Shown here: positions 27,559 through 35,336 of the stretch, piece after piece
Layout: each line of letters starts with the position of its first letter
Numbering within the stretch: the first letter of the stretch is position 1
Source: Negadavirga shengliensis
Lineage (GTDB): Bacteria; Bacteroidota; Bacteroidia; Cytophagales; Cyclobacteriaceae
Length of the DNA: 64,000 nucleotides
NCBI RefSeq assembly: GCF_042652345.1
Contig: NZ_JBHSJJ010000001.1
Coordinates: 434,001 to 498,000 of the forward strand
Direction: 5' to 3'
Notes under the pieces: model-generated
What the model was told of the DNA's origin: nothing
The model's input: the letters and a program-made list of their open reading frames with translations, nothing else
The model's database searches: none
Made by a program: the position numbers and the translations under genes

Positions 27559-27862
27559 AAATACGGGCTTGGGGAAGACGACATCAACCAAATCAACGGG
27601 GTATATGCATCCTATCCCCTATATCGAAAGGGTCATTATATATGGCTCGAGGGCAAAGGGGAACCTCCGCCCCGGCTCAAATATAGACCTTACGATGGAG
27701 GGGGAACACCTGAATCTCAGTGAGCAAATGGAAATCGAAGACAGACTGGACGATTTGCTGTTGCCTTACAAAATTGACCTGTCTATCAAACAGCATATCC
27801 GAAACAAGGACTTGATCGGGCATATTGATGGCGTGGGGAAGGTTTTTTATCTTAAAAGTTAG
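27556..27862 (+). pseudogene. Frameshifted minimal nucleotidyltransferase (MNT/MntA-like)
   Basis: The natural start is ATG 27556, reading MKYGLGEDDINQINGVYASYP. At the CCCC run (27616-27619) the frame shifts; with one C fewer it continues YIERVIIYGSRAKGNLRPGS, and the downstream frame is open to 27862. The fold signature GSRAKG(x)7 is present, but the catalytic first Asp of the DxD pair is Asn (GSNIDL rather than GSDIDL), so it would be inactive even if in frame. The C-terminus LLLPYKIDLSIKQHIRN and GKVFY are family typical. It is the partner of the broken HEPN-like gene just upstream. Confidence 0.75.
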
Positions 27863-27939
27863 ATGTTGCAGTGATCGGGTAAGTTGTGAGGTTAAAATTA
27901 AACCTATTTTAGGTTTAAAGGGACATAAAACTCAGCCTA

Positions 27940-28382
27940 TCAGGACTTTAATTTTCTTCCAATTACAAACAAAGCCACTAAAGAAACTATAGTAGAGCCT
28001 AAAAGAACCGCTCCCGCTGTTTCATAGTCATGCATTACCAACTGAAAACCAACATACAGTGCCGTAAGTGCAATAATCAACCCAAAAATCTGACCGTTAA
28101 AACTTTGGTTCAACTGTCTTCTAGTCAATCTATTCTCGATAGCATGTCTATGTTTTTGCTCCAATTCTGCCATTTGCATTATTCGATCGGCACCATTAGT
28201 GATTATAAGATTGTATTCATTCAAAGTTTCCGGCGTCGGCAGAGGACCTGAATGATAATTTCGAATTATTCTTCAACCCGATATTAGCTCACTTCTTTGG
28301 GTGCGACTTTCTTTAAAGCGGCTTCAATCTCTGAATTGTTCTCCGTGGGAGGATGTTTCTGGCTTTTGGGTGTTTTACGCAT
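27940..28382 (-). pseudogene. Broken DUF2335 membrane protein gene
   Basis: From the ATG at 28382 the frame reads MRKTPKSQKHPPTENNSEIE through VAPKEVS and then hits TAA. Nine codons later an apparent single-base loss (GAAGAATAATT) moves the frame. The remainder, from HSGPLPTPETLNEYNLIITN, stays open to 27940 and is a clear DUF2335 body: ADRIMQMAELEQKHRHAIEN, then two membrane helices (GLIIALTALYVGFQLVM and AGAVLLGSTIVSLVALFVIG). An internal TTG could still produce 94 residues from 28224. Its start overlaps the stop of the small upstream gene (TAATG), so it was once translationally coupled. Confidence 0.75.
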
Positions 28383-28606
28383 TAATCTATTTCCACTAAA
28401 GAGTCGGTATTTTTCTCTGTTTTGTAAGTCCTAGCCGATTTTCTAATGTCATCCCCCACATTTTGCCAATCACGGCTTATCATTCTTATGTCCCTATTGG
28501 GATCAATTGATTTAACTTTGGGAAAATCCCCCCAGATATTTAGAACTTTACCAAGGCCAATCAAAAAAGAAAACCATCCAAATTTCTTTTGGATCTTCTT
28601 GATCAA
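28382..28606 (-). CDS. Small hypothetical protein, partner of DUF2335 gene
   Basis: A 74-residue product with an N-terminal basic/hydrophobic segment (KKIQKKFGWFSFLIGLGKVL) and a charged C-terminus (SIDPNRDIRMISRDWQNVGD then DIRKSARTYKTEK). No domain is recognised. The stop overlaps the ATG of the DUF2335 pseudogene (TAATG), which argues it is a real gene. The only start is TTG at 28606, with the frame remaining open further upstream, so the true N-terminus is uncertain or truncated. The longer plus-strand frame over its 3' half looks like a shadow. Confidence 0.55.
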   Translation of the reverse strand: MIKKIQKKFGWFSFLIGLGKVLNIWGDFPKVKSIDPNRDIRMISRDWQNVGDDIRKSARTYKTEKNTDSLVEID

Positions 28607-28607
28607 T

Positions 28608-28808
28608 ACAGCTGATTTTCGGGAAAAAAAGATAAAAAACAGGGTTTACATCAAGCTGAGTTTGGATGACGAAAGAAAAAAATTAGCGAACTTGGACAAA
28701 GTCCTGTTTTCGGGAGGGAAACTGTATGCGCTGAGCCCGGATTCGTTGATTGTCATCGACCATCTAAAGCTGGATCAACCCGTTGTTTGCCTGAGGGAAT
28801 TGGATTAG
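28608..28808 (+). pseudogene. Possible C-terminal gene fragment
   Basis: The frame reads TADFREKKIKNRVYIKLSLD, then VLFSGGKLYALSPDSLIVID and ends VVCLRELD. The residue mix is protein-like (beta-rich, possibly a propeller-type repeat). No start codon or promoter belongs to it, and the upstream part of the frame overlaps another gene antisense. I cannot name the parent gene. Confidence 0.3.
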
Positions 28809-28843
28809 AGCCTTAACCTCATCATTTCAAGTTCTGCCTGTTT

Positions 28844-29023
28844 CTAGGGTATTGGTATGATCAGGGTCCCTGAATCTCTATATCCTTCCCTATCCGTCTC
28901 CTTATTCCCAAAATCTCCTGTTGATGTCCCGTAGATGTAACCATAGTCCACCCAGTCCCCGGGCAGGATGTCCCCATGCCCGGGGGAGGATAAGTAGGTG
29001 ACAAGAGCTATAAAATCCGTGTT
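28844..29023 (-). pseudogene. Possible C-terminal gene fragment (minus strand)
   Basis: A 59-codon open frame without a start codon reads FIALVTYLSSPGHGDILPGD, WVDYGYIYGTSTGDFGNKET and DREGYRDSGTLIIPIP, then a stop. The composition (Gly/Asp/Tyr rich, motif-like DWVDYGYIYG) suggests a remnant of a secreted protein rather than random sequence. The 5' end runs into the 11-bp tandem repeat. The parent gene is not recognised. Confidence 0.35.
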
Positions 29024-29060
29024 TTACCCGTATTTTATCCGTGTTTTATCCATATTTGAG
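29017..29060. repeat. 11-bp tandem repeat, four units
   Basis: CCGTGTTTTAC, CCGTATTTTAT, CCGTGTTTTAT and CCATATTTGAG follow each other without gaps. The period of 11 is close to one DNA turn, placing the AT tracts on one face of the helix. Units two and three differ in one base; the fourth is degenerate. Confidence 0.8.
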
Positions 29061-29121
29061 CTTATCATAAGCTATACAAAACCTTCCTCCTCTCCCCTGC
29101 AGTTCCTATCCCTATCTGGAT

Positions 29122-29268
29122 ATGAAGACAAGGGGGGATGCAAGCCGAAAGCTTCCCGCATTCCTCATGAATAGTTTAAAATGGTTGTTGTTTGTGGGGG
29201 TGGTCCTTTGTGTTTTTTATAGTCCCTACGATCCCCTTTTCACACATTATTCAAGAAGCAAAAAATAG
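29122..29268 (+). CDS. Possible small single-pass membrane protein
   Basis: A 48-residue frame from ATG 29122 (alternative ATG 29167). It has a basic start (MKTRGDASRKLPAFLMNSLK), one hydrophobic helix (WLLFVGVVLCVFYS) and a short tail ending in SRSKK. This is the layout of a small membrane protein or a leftover signal-anchor. There is no family match by eye and no promoter, and it sits in a decayed island, so it may be non-functional. Confidence 0.25.
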   Translation: MKTRGDASRKLPAFLMNSLKWLLFVGVVLCVFYSPYDPLFTHYSRSKK

Positions 29269-29641
29269 GGAATAAGGGATATACATATATTCGGCGTTCA
29301 GCATTCATTATTTAGACATCTTTTGTTTAATCCTGGCATGGATGACCCATAAGAAAAAAGGCCCGTGGCGACAAGCGATTCACGATGGTTCAAGATCGGT
29401 CGTGCCTACCTTATTAAGGACTTCGCGTTCCTAAAGAGCTACTGCCTTATTCTGCCGAAACTGACGTTAAATCAGCGGACATGGGCGCCAGTAGGGAAGA
29501 AAGACACTTTTTCCATTTTTGCCATACATATACCCTACTTTTCTATTAACTTTACGCCTCCTTTTGAGGGGGTTGGGATTTAATCAAACAAAAATGGCCC
29601 TCCTTCGGAAAAAGTGACAATATTTCAACCAAATCATTACA
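29269..29641. other. Gene-free interval upstream of ileS
   Basis: About 370 bases with no gene I can support. A GTG-started frame at 29365-29583 has no recognisable features. The stretch 29360-29500 is less AT-rich than its surroundings and contains a near-palindrome around TTAAGGACTTCGCGTTCCTAA (29417-29437 region). No T-box or other named leader RNA motif is visible. Confidence 0.4.
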
Positions 29642-32600
29642 GTGAAGCAATATCAGGAGTTCAAACAGGTAGATTACCCGGGCATAGGAGAGGAGATACT
29701 GGCATTCTGGAAAACCAAGGGGATATTCGAAAAATCCGTCAAAACCAGGGAAGGGGCACCCACTTTCACCTTCTACGAGGGCCCGCCTTCCGCAAACGGC
29801 ACCCCGGGTATCCACCATGTGATGGCCCGTGCCATCAAGGACGTGTTTTGCCGATACAAGACCCTGAAAGGATTTCAGGTGAAAAGAAAAGGCGGTTGGG
29901 ATACCCACGGCCTTCCCGTGGAACTACAGGTGGAAAAAGAACTGGGCATTACCAAAGAAGACATAGGAAAAACCATATCCGTAGAAGAATACAACCGCAA
30001 ATGCCGGGAAACGGTGATGCGTTACAAAGACGAATGGGATGACCTTACGGAGAAGATTGGCTACTGGGTGGACCTGGATGATCCCTATATCACCTTTGAT
30101 TCCCAATACATCGAAAGCCTCTGGTACCTCTTGAAAAAACTGTATGAAAAGGACCTGCTTTACAAAGGCTATACCATACAACCTTATTCGCCCGCGGCCG
30201 GCACCGGACTCAGCTCGCATGAACTGAACCAGCCGGGATGCTACCGGGATGTTAAAGACACTTCCGTCACGGCCCAGTTTAAGGTAAAAGGACAGCAGGA
30301 TACTTATATTTTGGCCTGGACCACCACGCCATGGACCCTGCCATCCAATTCGGCCCTCGCCATAGGCGAAAAGCTGGATTATGTGAAAATCAGGACTTTC
30401 AATCCTTACACTTACCAAGCCCAAACGGTGGTATTGGCAAAGGAAAGGATGGGCGCCTATTTCCATCCCAAAGGCGCTGATACGTCATTGGCCGACTACA
30501 AGCCGGGCGACAAAGTGATCCCGTACGAGGTGGTGGAAACCTTCAAAGGCAAAGACATGCTGGGTTGGGAATATGAACAATTGTTCCCCGTAACCGGGCT
30601 GGAACTTCCCCATCCCGCATTTACGGTAATCGCCGGGGATTATGTAACCACCGAAGACGGTACGGGTGTAGTCCACCTGGCCAAGGCCTTTGGTGCGGAT
30701 GACTTCCGTACTTTGGAACAGCAGGGCGTTCCGGGGGTTTTTGTCAAGGACGAGCAGGGAAATGACATCCCCATTGTGGACAAAAAAGGCCGGTTTTTGC
30801 CTGTGATGGGCAGGTACCTGAAAGCAAAAATGCAGGAGCATGGCATCGTCGCCCATAAAGTGTACGGCGAGGATGATTTCTATGTGAAAAATTATACCCT
30901 GGATGATGAAAATGAACCGGAATACAAAAACACGGATGTGATCATCTCCATCATCCTGAAAAATGAAAACAAGGCCTTTAAGGTAGAAAAATACGAACAC
31001 AGCTACCCCCATTGCTGGAGGACGGACATGCCTGTGCTTTATTATCCCCTGGAGAGCTGGTTCATCCGGACCACCGCCTACAAGGAGCAGCTGGTGGCCC
31101 ACAACAAGACCATCAACTGGAAGCCGGAAACCACGGGCACGGGCCGTTTCGGCAACTGGCTGGAAAACCTGGTGGACTGGAACCTCAGCCGGTCCCGGTT
31201 CTGGGGCACGCCCCTTCCCATCTGGAGAACGGAGGATGGTATCGCTTCCAAATGTATAGGCTCCATCGCCGAGCTGGAAGCCGAAATACAGCAATCCATT
31301 GAAAAAGGTTATATGGAGGCCTCTCCTTTCAAGAACGGGGAAGTAGACCTTCACAGGCCTTATGTGGATGAGATCATCCTGGTTTCCGAAAACGGGGAAA
31401 AGATGTTCCGGGAACCGGACCTGATCGACGTCTGGTTCGACTCGGGTGCCATGCCTTATGCGCAGTGGCACTATCCTTTTGAAAACGAGGACATCTTCAA
31501 AGCCAATTACCCGGCGGATTTCATCGCCGAAGGCGTGGACCAAACCCGGGGCTGGTTCTTTACCCTGCATACCCTTGCGGTGATGCTTTTTGACAGTGTT
31601 TCTTTCAAAAATGTGATCGCCAATGGCCTGGTGCTGGACAAAAACGGCAACAAGATGTCCAAACGTCTCGGCAATGCGGTGGACCCGTTTAAAACCTTGA
31701 AACAACATGGACCGGATGCCCTCCGGTGGTACATGCTGAGCAACGCCAATCCCTGGGACAACCTGAAATTCAACATCGATGGGGTGGTGGAAGTGCAGCG
31801 CCGGTTCTTTGGCACGCTGCAAAATACTTATAATTTCTTTGCCCTTTATGCCAACCTTGATGCATTCGTTTACGATAAAGAAAAGAGCATCCCGGTCAAA
31901 GAACGGGCAGAACTGGATCAATGGATCGTTTCGAAACTGCAATCCCTGATCAAAGAGGTGGAAACAGCTTATGACGGGTATGACGTGACACCCGCCACGC
32001 GGGCCATCATGAACTTTACCGTGGACCAATTGTCCAACTGGTATGTGCGGTTGGCCAGGAAGCGGTTTTGGAGAGGGGACATGAGTGCGGATAAGCAAGC
32101 CGCATACGAAACCCTGTATGAGTGCTTGATGGCCATTTCCAGGTTGATGTCTGCCGTGGCCCCGTTTTATGCGGACTGGCTGTACAGGAACCTTACGGCA
32201 TCTGTACAAAGGGAGGTGCCTGAATCGGTGCATCTGACCGACTGGGAGTCGGGCGATGATTCCCTGATCGACAAGGACCTGGAAGGCAGCATGCAGTTGG
32301 CACAGGATATCTCTTCGCTGGTGCATTCGCTCAGGAAAAAGGAAAAATTAAAGGTGCGCCAGCCTTTGCAAAAGATTCTTATTCCTGTGCTCAACGAAAC
32401 CACCCGGCGGCAGATCCAACATGTGGAGGAACTGATCAAGGCGGAGGTCAATATCAAAGCCATTGAGTACATCGATGATACTTCCGGTATTCTGGTGAAG
32501 AGTGTCAAACCCAATTTCCCGCTTTTGGGCAAGCGTTTTGGTCCCAAAATGAAGCTGGTAGCCAAAGCTGTGCAGCAATGGGGCAAGGAGGAAATCTCTG

Positions 32601-33022
32601 CCATTGAAAGAGAGGGGAAACTGGAAATTGACCTGGATGGTGAAAAAGCGGTTTTGTCGCTGGAAGAAGTATTGATCCAATCCCAGGATATTCCCGGCTG
32701 GTCCGTGGCCACGGACGGGGGGATCACAGTTGCCCTTGATGTCACGGTGACAGAAGCATTGAAACAGGAAGGCATTGCCAGAGACCTTGTGAACCGGATA
32801 CAGAATCTCCGCAAGGACATGGGCCTTGAGGTTCAGGACAAGATCAACATCAAAGTGGCAAAATACAGTGAAGAAGTGGACAACGCTTTGCTGAACTTCT
32901 CGGGTTATATACAGGCAGAAACCCAAGCGCTTGAGTTGGCTGTAAACGGCGATCTTCAGGAAGGCACCTTGTTGGATATGGACGAGTTTGAACTAACGGT
33001 CAAGATAGAGAAAGTGCGGTAA
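29642..33022 (+). CDS. ileS: Isoleucyl-tRNA synthetase, IleRS2 type with GxHH signature
   Basis: Charges tRNA-Ile with isoleucine. The product has 1126 residues from GTG 29642. The class I first motif is EGPPSANGTPGIHHVMAR; residues 56-59 are G-I-H-H instead of the canonical HxGH. The CP1 editing domain spans roughly 200-420 (WTTTPWTLPSNSALAIGE). WDTHGLPVE lies near 84-92 and GWDTHG conforms to the family. The second motif KMSKR is at 671-675. The long anticodon-binding C-terminus (from about 720) is of the eukaryote-like IleRS2 type. lspA follows 57 bp downstream. The GTG start is supported by immediate homology from the first residues (YQEFKQVDYPGIGEEILAFW). Confidence 0.95.
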   Translation: MKQYQEFKQVDYPGIGEEILAFWKTKGIFEKSVKTREGAPTFTFYEGPPSANGTPGIHHVMARAIKDVFCRYKTLKGFQVKRKGGWDTHGLPVELQVEKELGITKEDIGKTISVEEYNRKCRETVMRYKDEWDDLTEKIGYWVDLDDPYITFDSQYIESLWYLLKKLYEKDLLYKGYTIQPYSPAAGTGLSSHELNQPGCYRDVKDTSVTAQFKVKGQQDTYILAWTTTPWTLPSNSALAIGEKLDYVKIRTFNPYTYQAQTVVLAKERMGAYFHPKGADTSLADYKPGDKVIPYEVVETFKGKDMLGWEYEQLFPVTGLELPHPAFTVIAGDYVTTEDGTGVVHLAKAFGADDFRTLEQQGVPGVFVKDEQGNDIPIVDKKGRFLPVMGRYLKAKMQEHGIVAHKVYGEDDFYVKNYTLDDENEPEYKNTDVIISIILKNENKAFKVEKYEHSYPHCWRTDMPVLYYPLESWFIRTTAYKEQLVAHNKTINWKPETTGTGRFGNWLENLVDWNLSRSRFWGTPLPIWRTEDGIASKCIGSIAELEAEIQQSIEKGYMEASPFKNGEVDLHRPYVDEIILVSENGEKMFREPDLIDVWFDSGAMPYAQWHYPFENEDIFKANYPADFIAEGVDQTRGWFFTLHTLAVMLFDSVSFKNVIANGLVLDKNGNKMSKRLGNAVDPFKTLKQHGPDALRWYMLSNANPWDNLKFNIDGVVEVQRRFFGTLQNTYNFFALYANLDAFVYDKEKSIPVKERAELDQWIVSKLQSLIKEVETAYDGYDVTPATRAIMNFTVDQLSNWYVRLARKRFWRGDMSADKQAAYETLYECLMAISRLMSAVAPFYADWLYRNLTASVQREVPESVHLTDWESGDDSLIDKDLEGSMQLAQDISSLVHSLRKKEKLKVRQPLQKILIPVLNETTRRQIQHVEELIKAEVNIKAIEYIDDTSGILVKSVKPNFPLLGKRFGPKMKLVAKAVQQWGKEEISAIEREGKLEIDLDGEKAVLSLEEVLIQSQDIPGWSVATDGGITVALDVTVTEALKQEGIARDLVNRIQNLRKDMGLEVQDKINIKVAKYSEEVDNALLNFSGYIQAETQALELAVNGDLQEGTLLDMDEFELTVKIEKVR

Positions 33023-33079
33023 GAATCCCTGTTTGTCTGACAGGCAGGTATCTGACCATTAAATATACATTGCATACAG

Positions 33080-33715
33080 ATGAAATATTGGAAATATTTT
33101 GGAATCACACTCTTAGTGATTCTTGTAGATCACATCGTAAAACTGCTGGTGCATTTCCAGATGGATTTTGGCACAGTGGGTCAGATCAAGGTTTTTGGTG
33201 AGTGGTTCAAGCTGCATTATACCACTAATCCGGGCATGGCCTTTGGGATGCAGCTGGGTTCAGATTACGGTAAACTGATACTGACTACATTCAGGCTGGT
33301 GGCCATGTTCGGTATCGGATACTACCTTTATGCCTTGATCAAAAAACGGGCCCATCCGGGGTATATCATCTGTATCGCTATGATTCTGGGAGGCGCAGTG
33401 GGCAACCTGATAGACAGTATTTTCTATGGGGTGCTGCTTAACAACGCTCCTTATGATGCTCCCAATCCCTGGTTTCACGGTCAGGTGATTGACATGTTTT
33501 ATATTGACATTTGGGAAGGTTTTATTCCTGATTGGGTACCCATCTTTGGTGGAAGCTATACCGCCTTGTGGCCGATATTCAATATTGCGGATGCATCGAT
33601 TTTTGTGGGAGTAGCCATCATCCTGATCTTTCAGAAGCGCTTTTTCGAGACTGAAAGGATGAAGGAAGAAGAGGACGAAATACAGAAGCAGTTTATCGAT
33701 GAGAAGCAGGTATAA
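33080..33715 (+). CDS. lspA: Lipoprotein signal peptidase
   Basis: Inner-membrane aspartyl protease that removes signal peptides from prolipoproteins. The 211-residue protein has four membrane helices and the two catalytic Asp motifs GNLID (Asp112) and NIADAS (Asp171). The TTNPGMAFGMQLG segment near 48-60 corresponds to the conserved N-terminal loop. A loop of about 45 residues (118-160) separates the catalytic motifs, longer than in E. coli, as is common in Bacteroidota. The charged tail ends QKQFIDEKQV. It lies downstream of ileS, the same order as in many bacteria. The many lipoproteins in this window depend on it. Confidence 0.95.
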   Translation: MKYWKYFGITLLVILVDHIVKLLVHFQMDFGTVGQIKVFGEWFKLHYTTNPGMAFGMQLGSDYGKLILTTFRLVAMFGIGYYLYALIKKRAHPGYIICIAMILGGAVGNLIDSIFYGVLLNNAPYDAPNPWFHGQVIDMFYIDIWEGFIPDWVPIFGGSYTALWPIFNIADASIFVGVAIILIFQKRFFETERMKEEEDEIQKQFIDEKQV

Positions 33716-33728
33716 AATCCATACCGGC

Positions 33729-33767
33729 AAAAGCATCCTCCAAGACTCATAACCTGGAGGATGCTTT
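33729..33767. terminator. Bidirectional terminator between lspA and methyltransferase
   Basis: AAAAGCATCCTCCA and its near-perfect complement TGGAGGATGCTTTT form a long stem around an 11-base loop, with A- and T-runs at the ends. It serves the convergent genes lspA (plus) and the methyltransferase (minus). Confidence 0.9.
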
Positions 33768-34564
33768 TATGTATCAACCGGCCGGGGTCTTCCGAGCAAA
33801 TACAGTTTATTTCCCCCTTTTCCCTTGATTTTCCCGGTTTCCCATAGATAATGCTCACTTGACACTCCCTGCAGCAGGTAGTCCATGTCGTCCATGGTAT
33901 AAGTCCTCGCGTTAGAAACAGCACCGTCCCAAGCGATAAAAACAGGTAAAATGGGTATCAGATAGGTGAACAGCAGCTGCTGCAAAGTCAGGGGTCTGAC
34001 CAGCGGCGTCACAAAAAAGCTGGTCAAAAAAGCTACGGGAATCGCCAGCCACCATAAAAACCGGGGGGCGGAATTGTCACTGATCTCAAAAACCAAAAGG
34101 GGCTGTCCGGCATCTCTGGCATTTCTCAAAATCCGGCGGGCCAGTTCGGGCTTCATATGGTGCATACTGCTCACCATTGTCCTCACCCCTTTTAAATCAA
34201 GGGGGACACGGCTGGCATCCAATGGCTCCCTGTGGTAAGTTATTCGTTCTCCCCTCCTCTCATTGAATTCCTCCACGGCAAATTGGTTCGGGTACAAATC
34301 GCTCAACACCAACCTAAGCTTTCCAAAATCACCCGAAGCCCTGAGTTTTTCATAAACCTCGACCATAGGTCCCCCGCTACCCGAACAGAGGTCAAGGATG
34401 ACGGGCTTTTCACTGGAAGCCAACGCCTTTTTTACCAAAGGCAAAAGCGAGTCGGAAGTTTTCAAAATCCTATGGAAAGCCATCATGTACTGGGTCATCA
34501 TCACCCTGATCCAGTCAGGAAACCATGCTTGGTCCTCAAATTCAAAAAGCTGGATTCTTTTCAT
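33767..34564 (-). CDS. Class I SAM-dependent methyltransferase
   Basis: A 265-residue protein from ATG 34564 (MKRIQLFEFEDQAWFPDWIR). The SAM-binding motif I is VILDLCSGSGGPMVEVYEKL (residues about 55-74). Later Rossmann strands include RLVLSDLYPNQ, VSSMHHMKPELARRIL and QPLLVFEISDN. Two hydrophobic segments near 170-210 (LWWLAIPVAFLTSFFVTPLV) suggest membrane association. Substrate is unknown. An upstream start would add a hydrophobic leader but is less likely. It converges on lspA over a shared terminator; a TATATTTA -7-like box (34573-34580) lies just before the start. Confidence 0.85.
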   Translation of the reverse strand: MKRIQLFEFEDQAWFPDWIRVMMTQYMMAFHRILKTSDSLLPLVKKALASSEKPVILDLCSGSGGPMVEVYEKLRASGDFGKLRLVLSDLYPNQFAVEEFNERRGERITYHREPLDASRVPLDLKGVRTMVSSMHHMKPELARRILRNARDAGQPLLVFEISDNSAPRFLWWLAIPVAFLTSFFVTPLVRPLTLQQLLFTYLIPILPVFIAWDGAVSNARTYTMDDMDYLLQGVSSEHYLWETGKIKGKGGNKLYLLGRPRPVDT

Positions 34565-34661
34565 AACCAGTATAAATATAGAAAAAACAACACGGGAAAA
34601 CACGGGATATACACCTAATAATGAGCCATATAATCATCCTTTTCCCGATGATCAATTAATC

Positions 34662-34692
34662 TTTTATTTGAAGAGACAATTCTCTAAATTTG
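34662..34692 (+). promoter_or_regulatory. Promoter of small conserved protein gene
   Basis: TTTT (34662-34665), 19 bases, then TAAATTTG (34685-34692). The -7 box is an exact TAnnTTTG; an alternative TTTG at 34667 would leave a short 14-base spacer. The ATG lies at 34716. Confidence 0.5.
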
Positions 34693-34715
34693 GCCACACC
34701 TAAAAATTAAAAAAA

Positions 34716-35063
34716 ATGGATTTAGAAAAATTTAAAAAGCTGAAAGCCAATTATGACAAGCTCATGGAATTGGCCAACAGAGCCGTTCCATCAGGAGAGT
34801 TTGCCAACCAATCCAAATCGGTATGGTTTGACAGGCAGTCGATCGAAAAATTATTGGCACAAACGGATGAGAAGACCGGAGGTTTGAAAATCTTTTTTGG
34901 CGTTTATGACGAAAGCACGGCCGCAGATATCCAAAGCAGCCGCCCCGGAAAGGAATCCATCGGAAAACTTACCGTCATTCTGACCGCGTCAGATGAAAAC
35001 AAAAGCACGGACCTTCCAGACAGGATAATGAACGGAGGGAAGACCTGCCCTCCCGACTGCTAA
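34716..35063 (+). CDS. Conserved hypothetical protein of Bacteroidota
   Basis: A soluble 115-residue protein with no signal peptide. The N-terminus is helical and charged (MDLEKFKKLKANYDKLMELA). A middle segment, SVWFDRQSIEKLLAQTDEKT followed by GLKIFFGVYDES, resembles a small alpha/beta domain seen in many Bacteroidota hypothetical proteins. The C-terminus is NGGKTCPPDC, with two Cys. It stands alone between a divergent methyltransferase and the signalling cassette. No function is assigned. Confidence 0.8.
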   Translation: MDLEKFKKLKANYDKLMELANRAVPSGEFANQSKSVWFDRQSIEKLLAQTDEKTGGLKIFFGVYDESTAADIQSSRPGKESIGKLTVILTASDENKSTDLPDRIMNGGKTCPPDC

Positions 35064-35174
35064 AAGGCATCTTTTCAAACCTTTATATCCTCCAAAGTAG
35101 GTAAAATATCATTTTTTCTTTGGGGGATGCTATTTACCCAAATTAGATAAAAGTTAATTTTTGTGATATTCCGG

Positions 35175-35202
35175 TTTAAATAAAATGGAATGCTTATTTT
35201 TG
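35175..35202 (+). promoter_or_regulatory. Possible promoter of the signalling cassette
   Basis: TTTA (35175-35178), 16 bases, then TATTTTTG (35195-35202), an exact -7 match with a one-base -33 deviation. It is about 135 bases upstream of the ATG at 35337. Confidence 0.45.
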
Positions 35203-35336
35203 AATGAGTTGAATTTCACCTAATCAAACGAGCAGCTTCGGAAGACCAAGGATCACGGATCGTTTCCTGGAATGACAGGATAAGGTAGGTTCAGGAAAGG
35301 AACACGCAATTAATTGATCGCAAAAGCATTTATTAG

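Noticed and set aside
29365..29583. GTG-started 72-codon frame upstream of ileS
   Set aside because: It has no recognisable motif or signal, no promoter and an odd composition. It may be leader DNA of ileS rather than a gene.
29269..29641. T-box or other riboswitch before ileS
   Set aside because: No T-box consensus or antiterminator/terminator pair is visible, and T-boxes are not expected in Bacteroidota.
30485..32326. 613-codon open frame on the minus strand across ileS
   Set aside because: It is exactly antisense to conserved IleRS coding sequence, and its translation is His/Gln/Val rich without any family features. It reflects codon composition of ileS.
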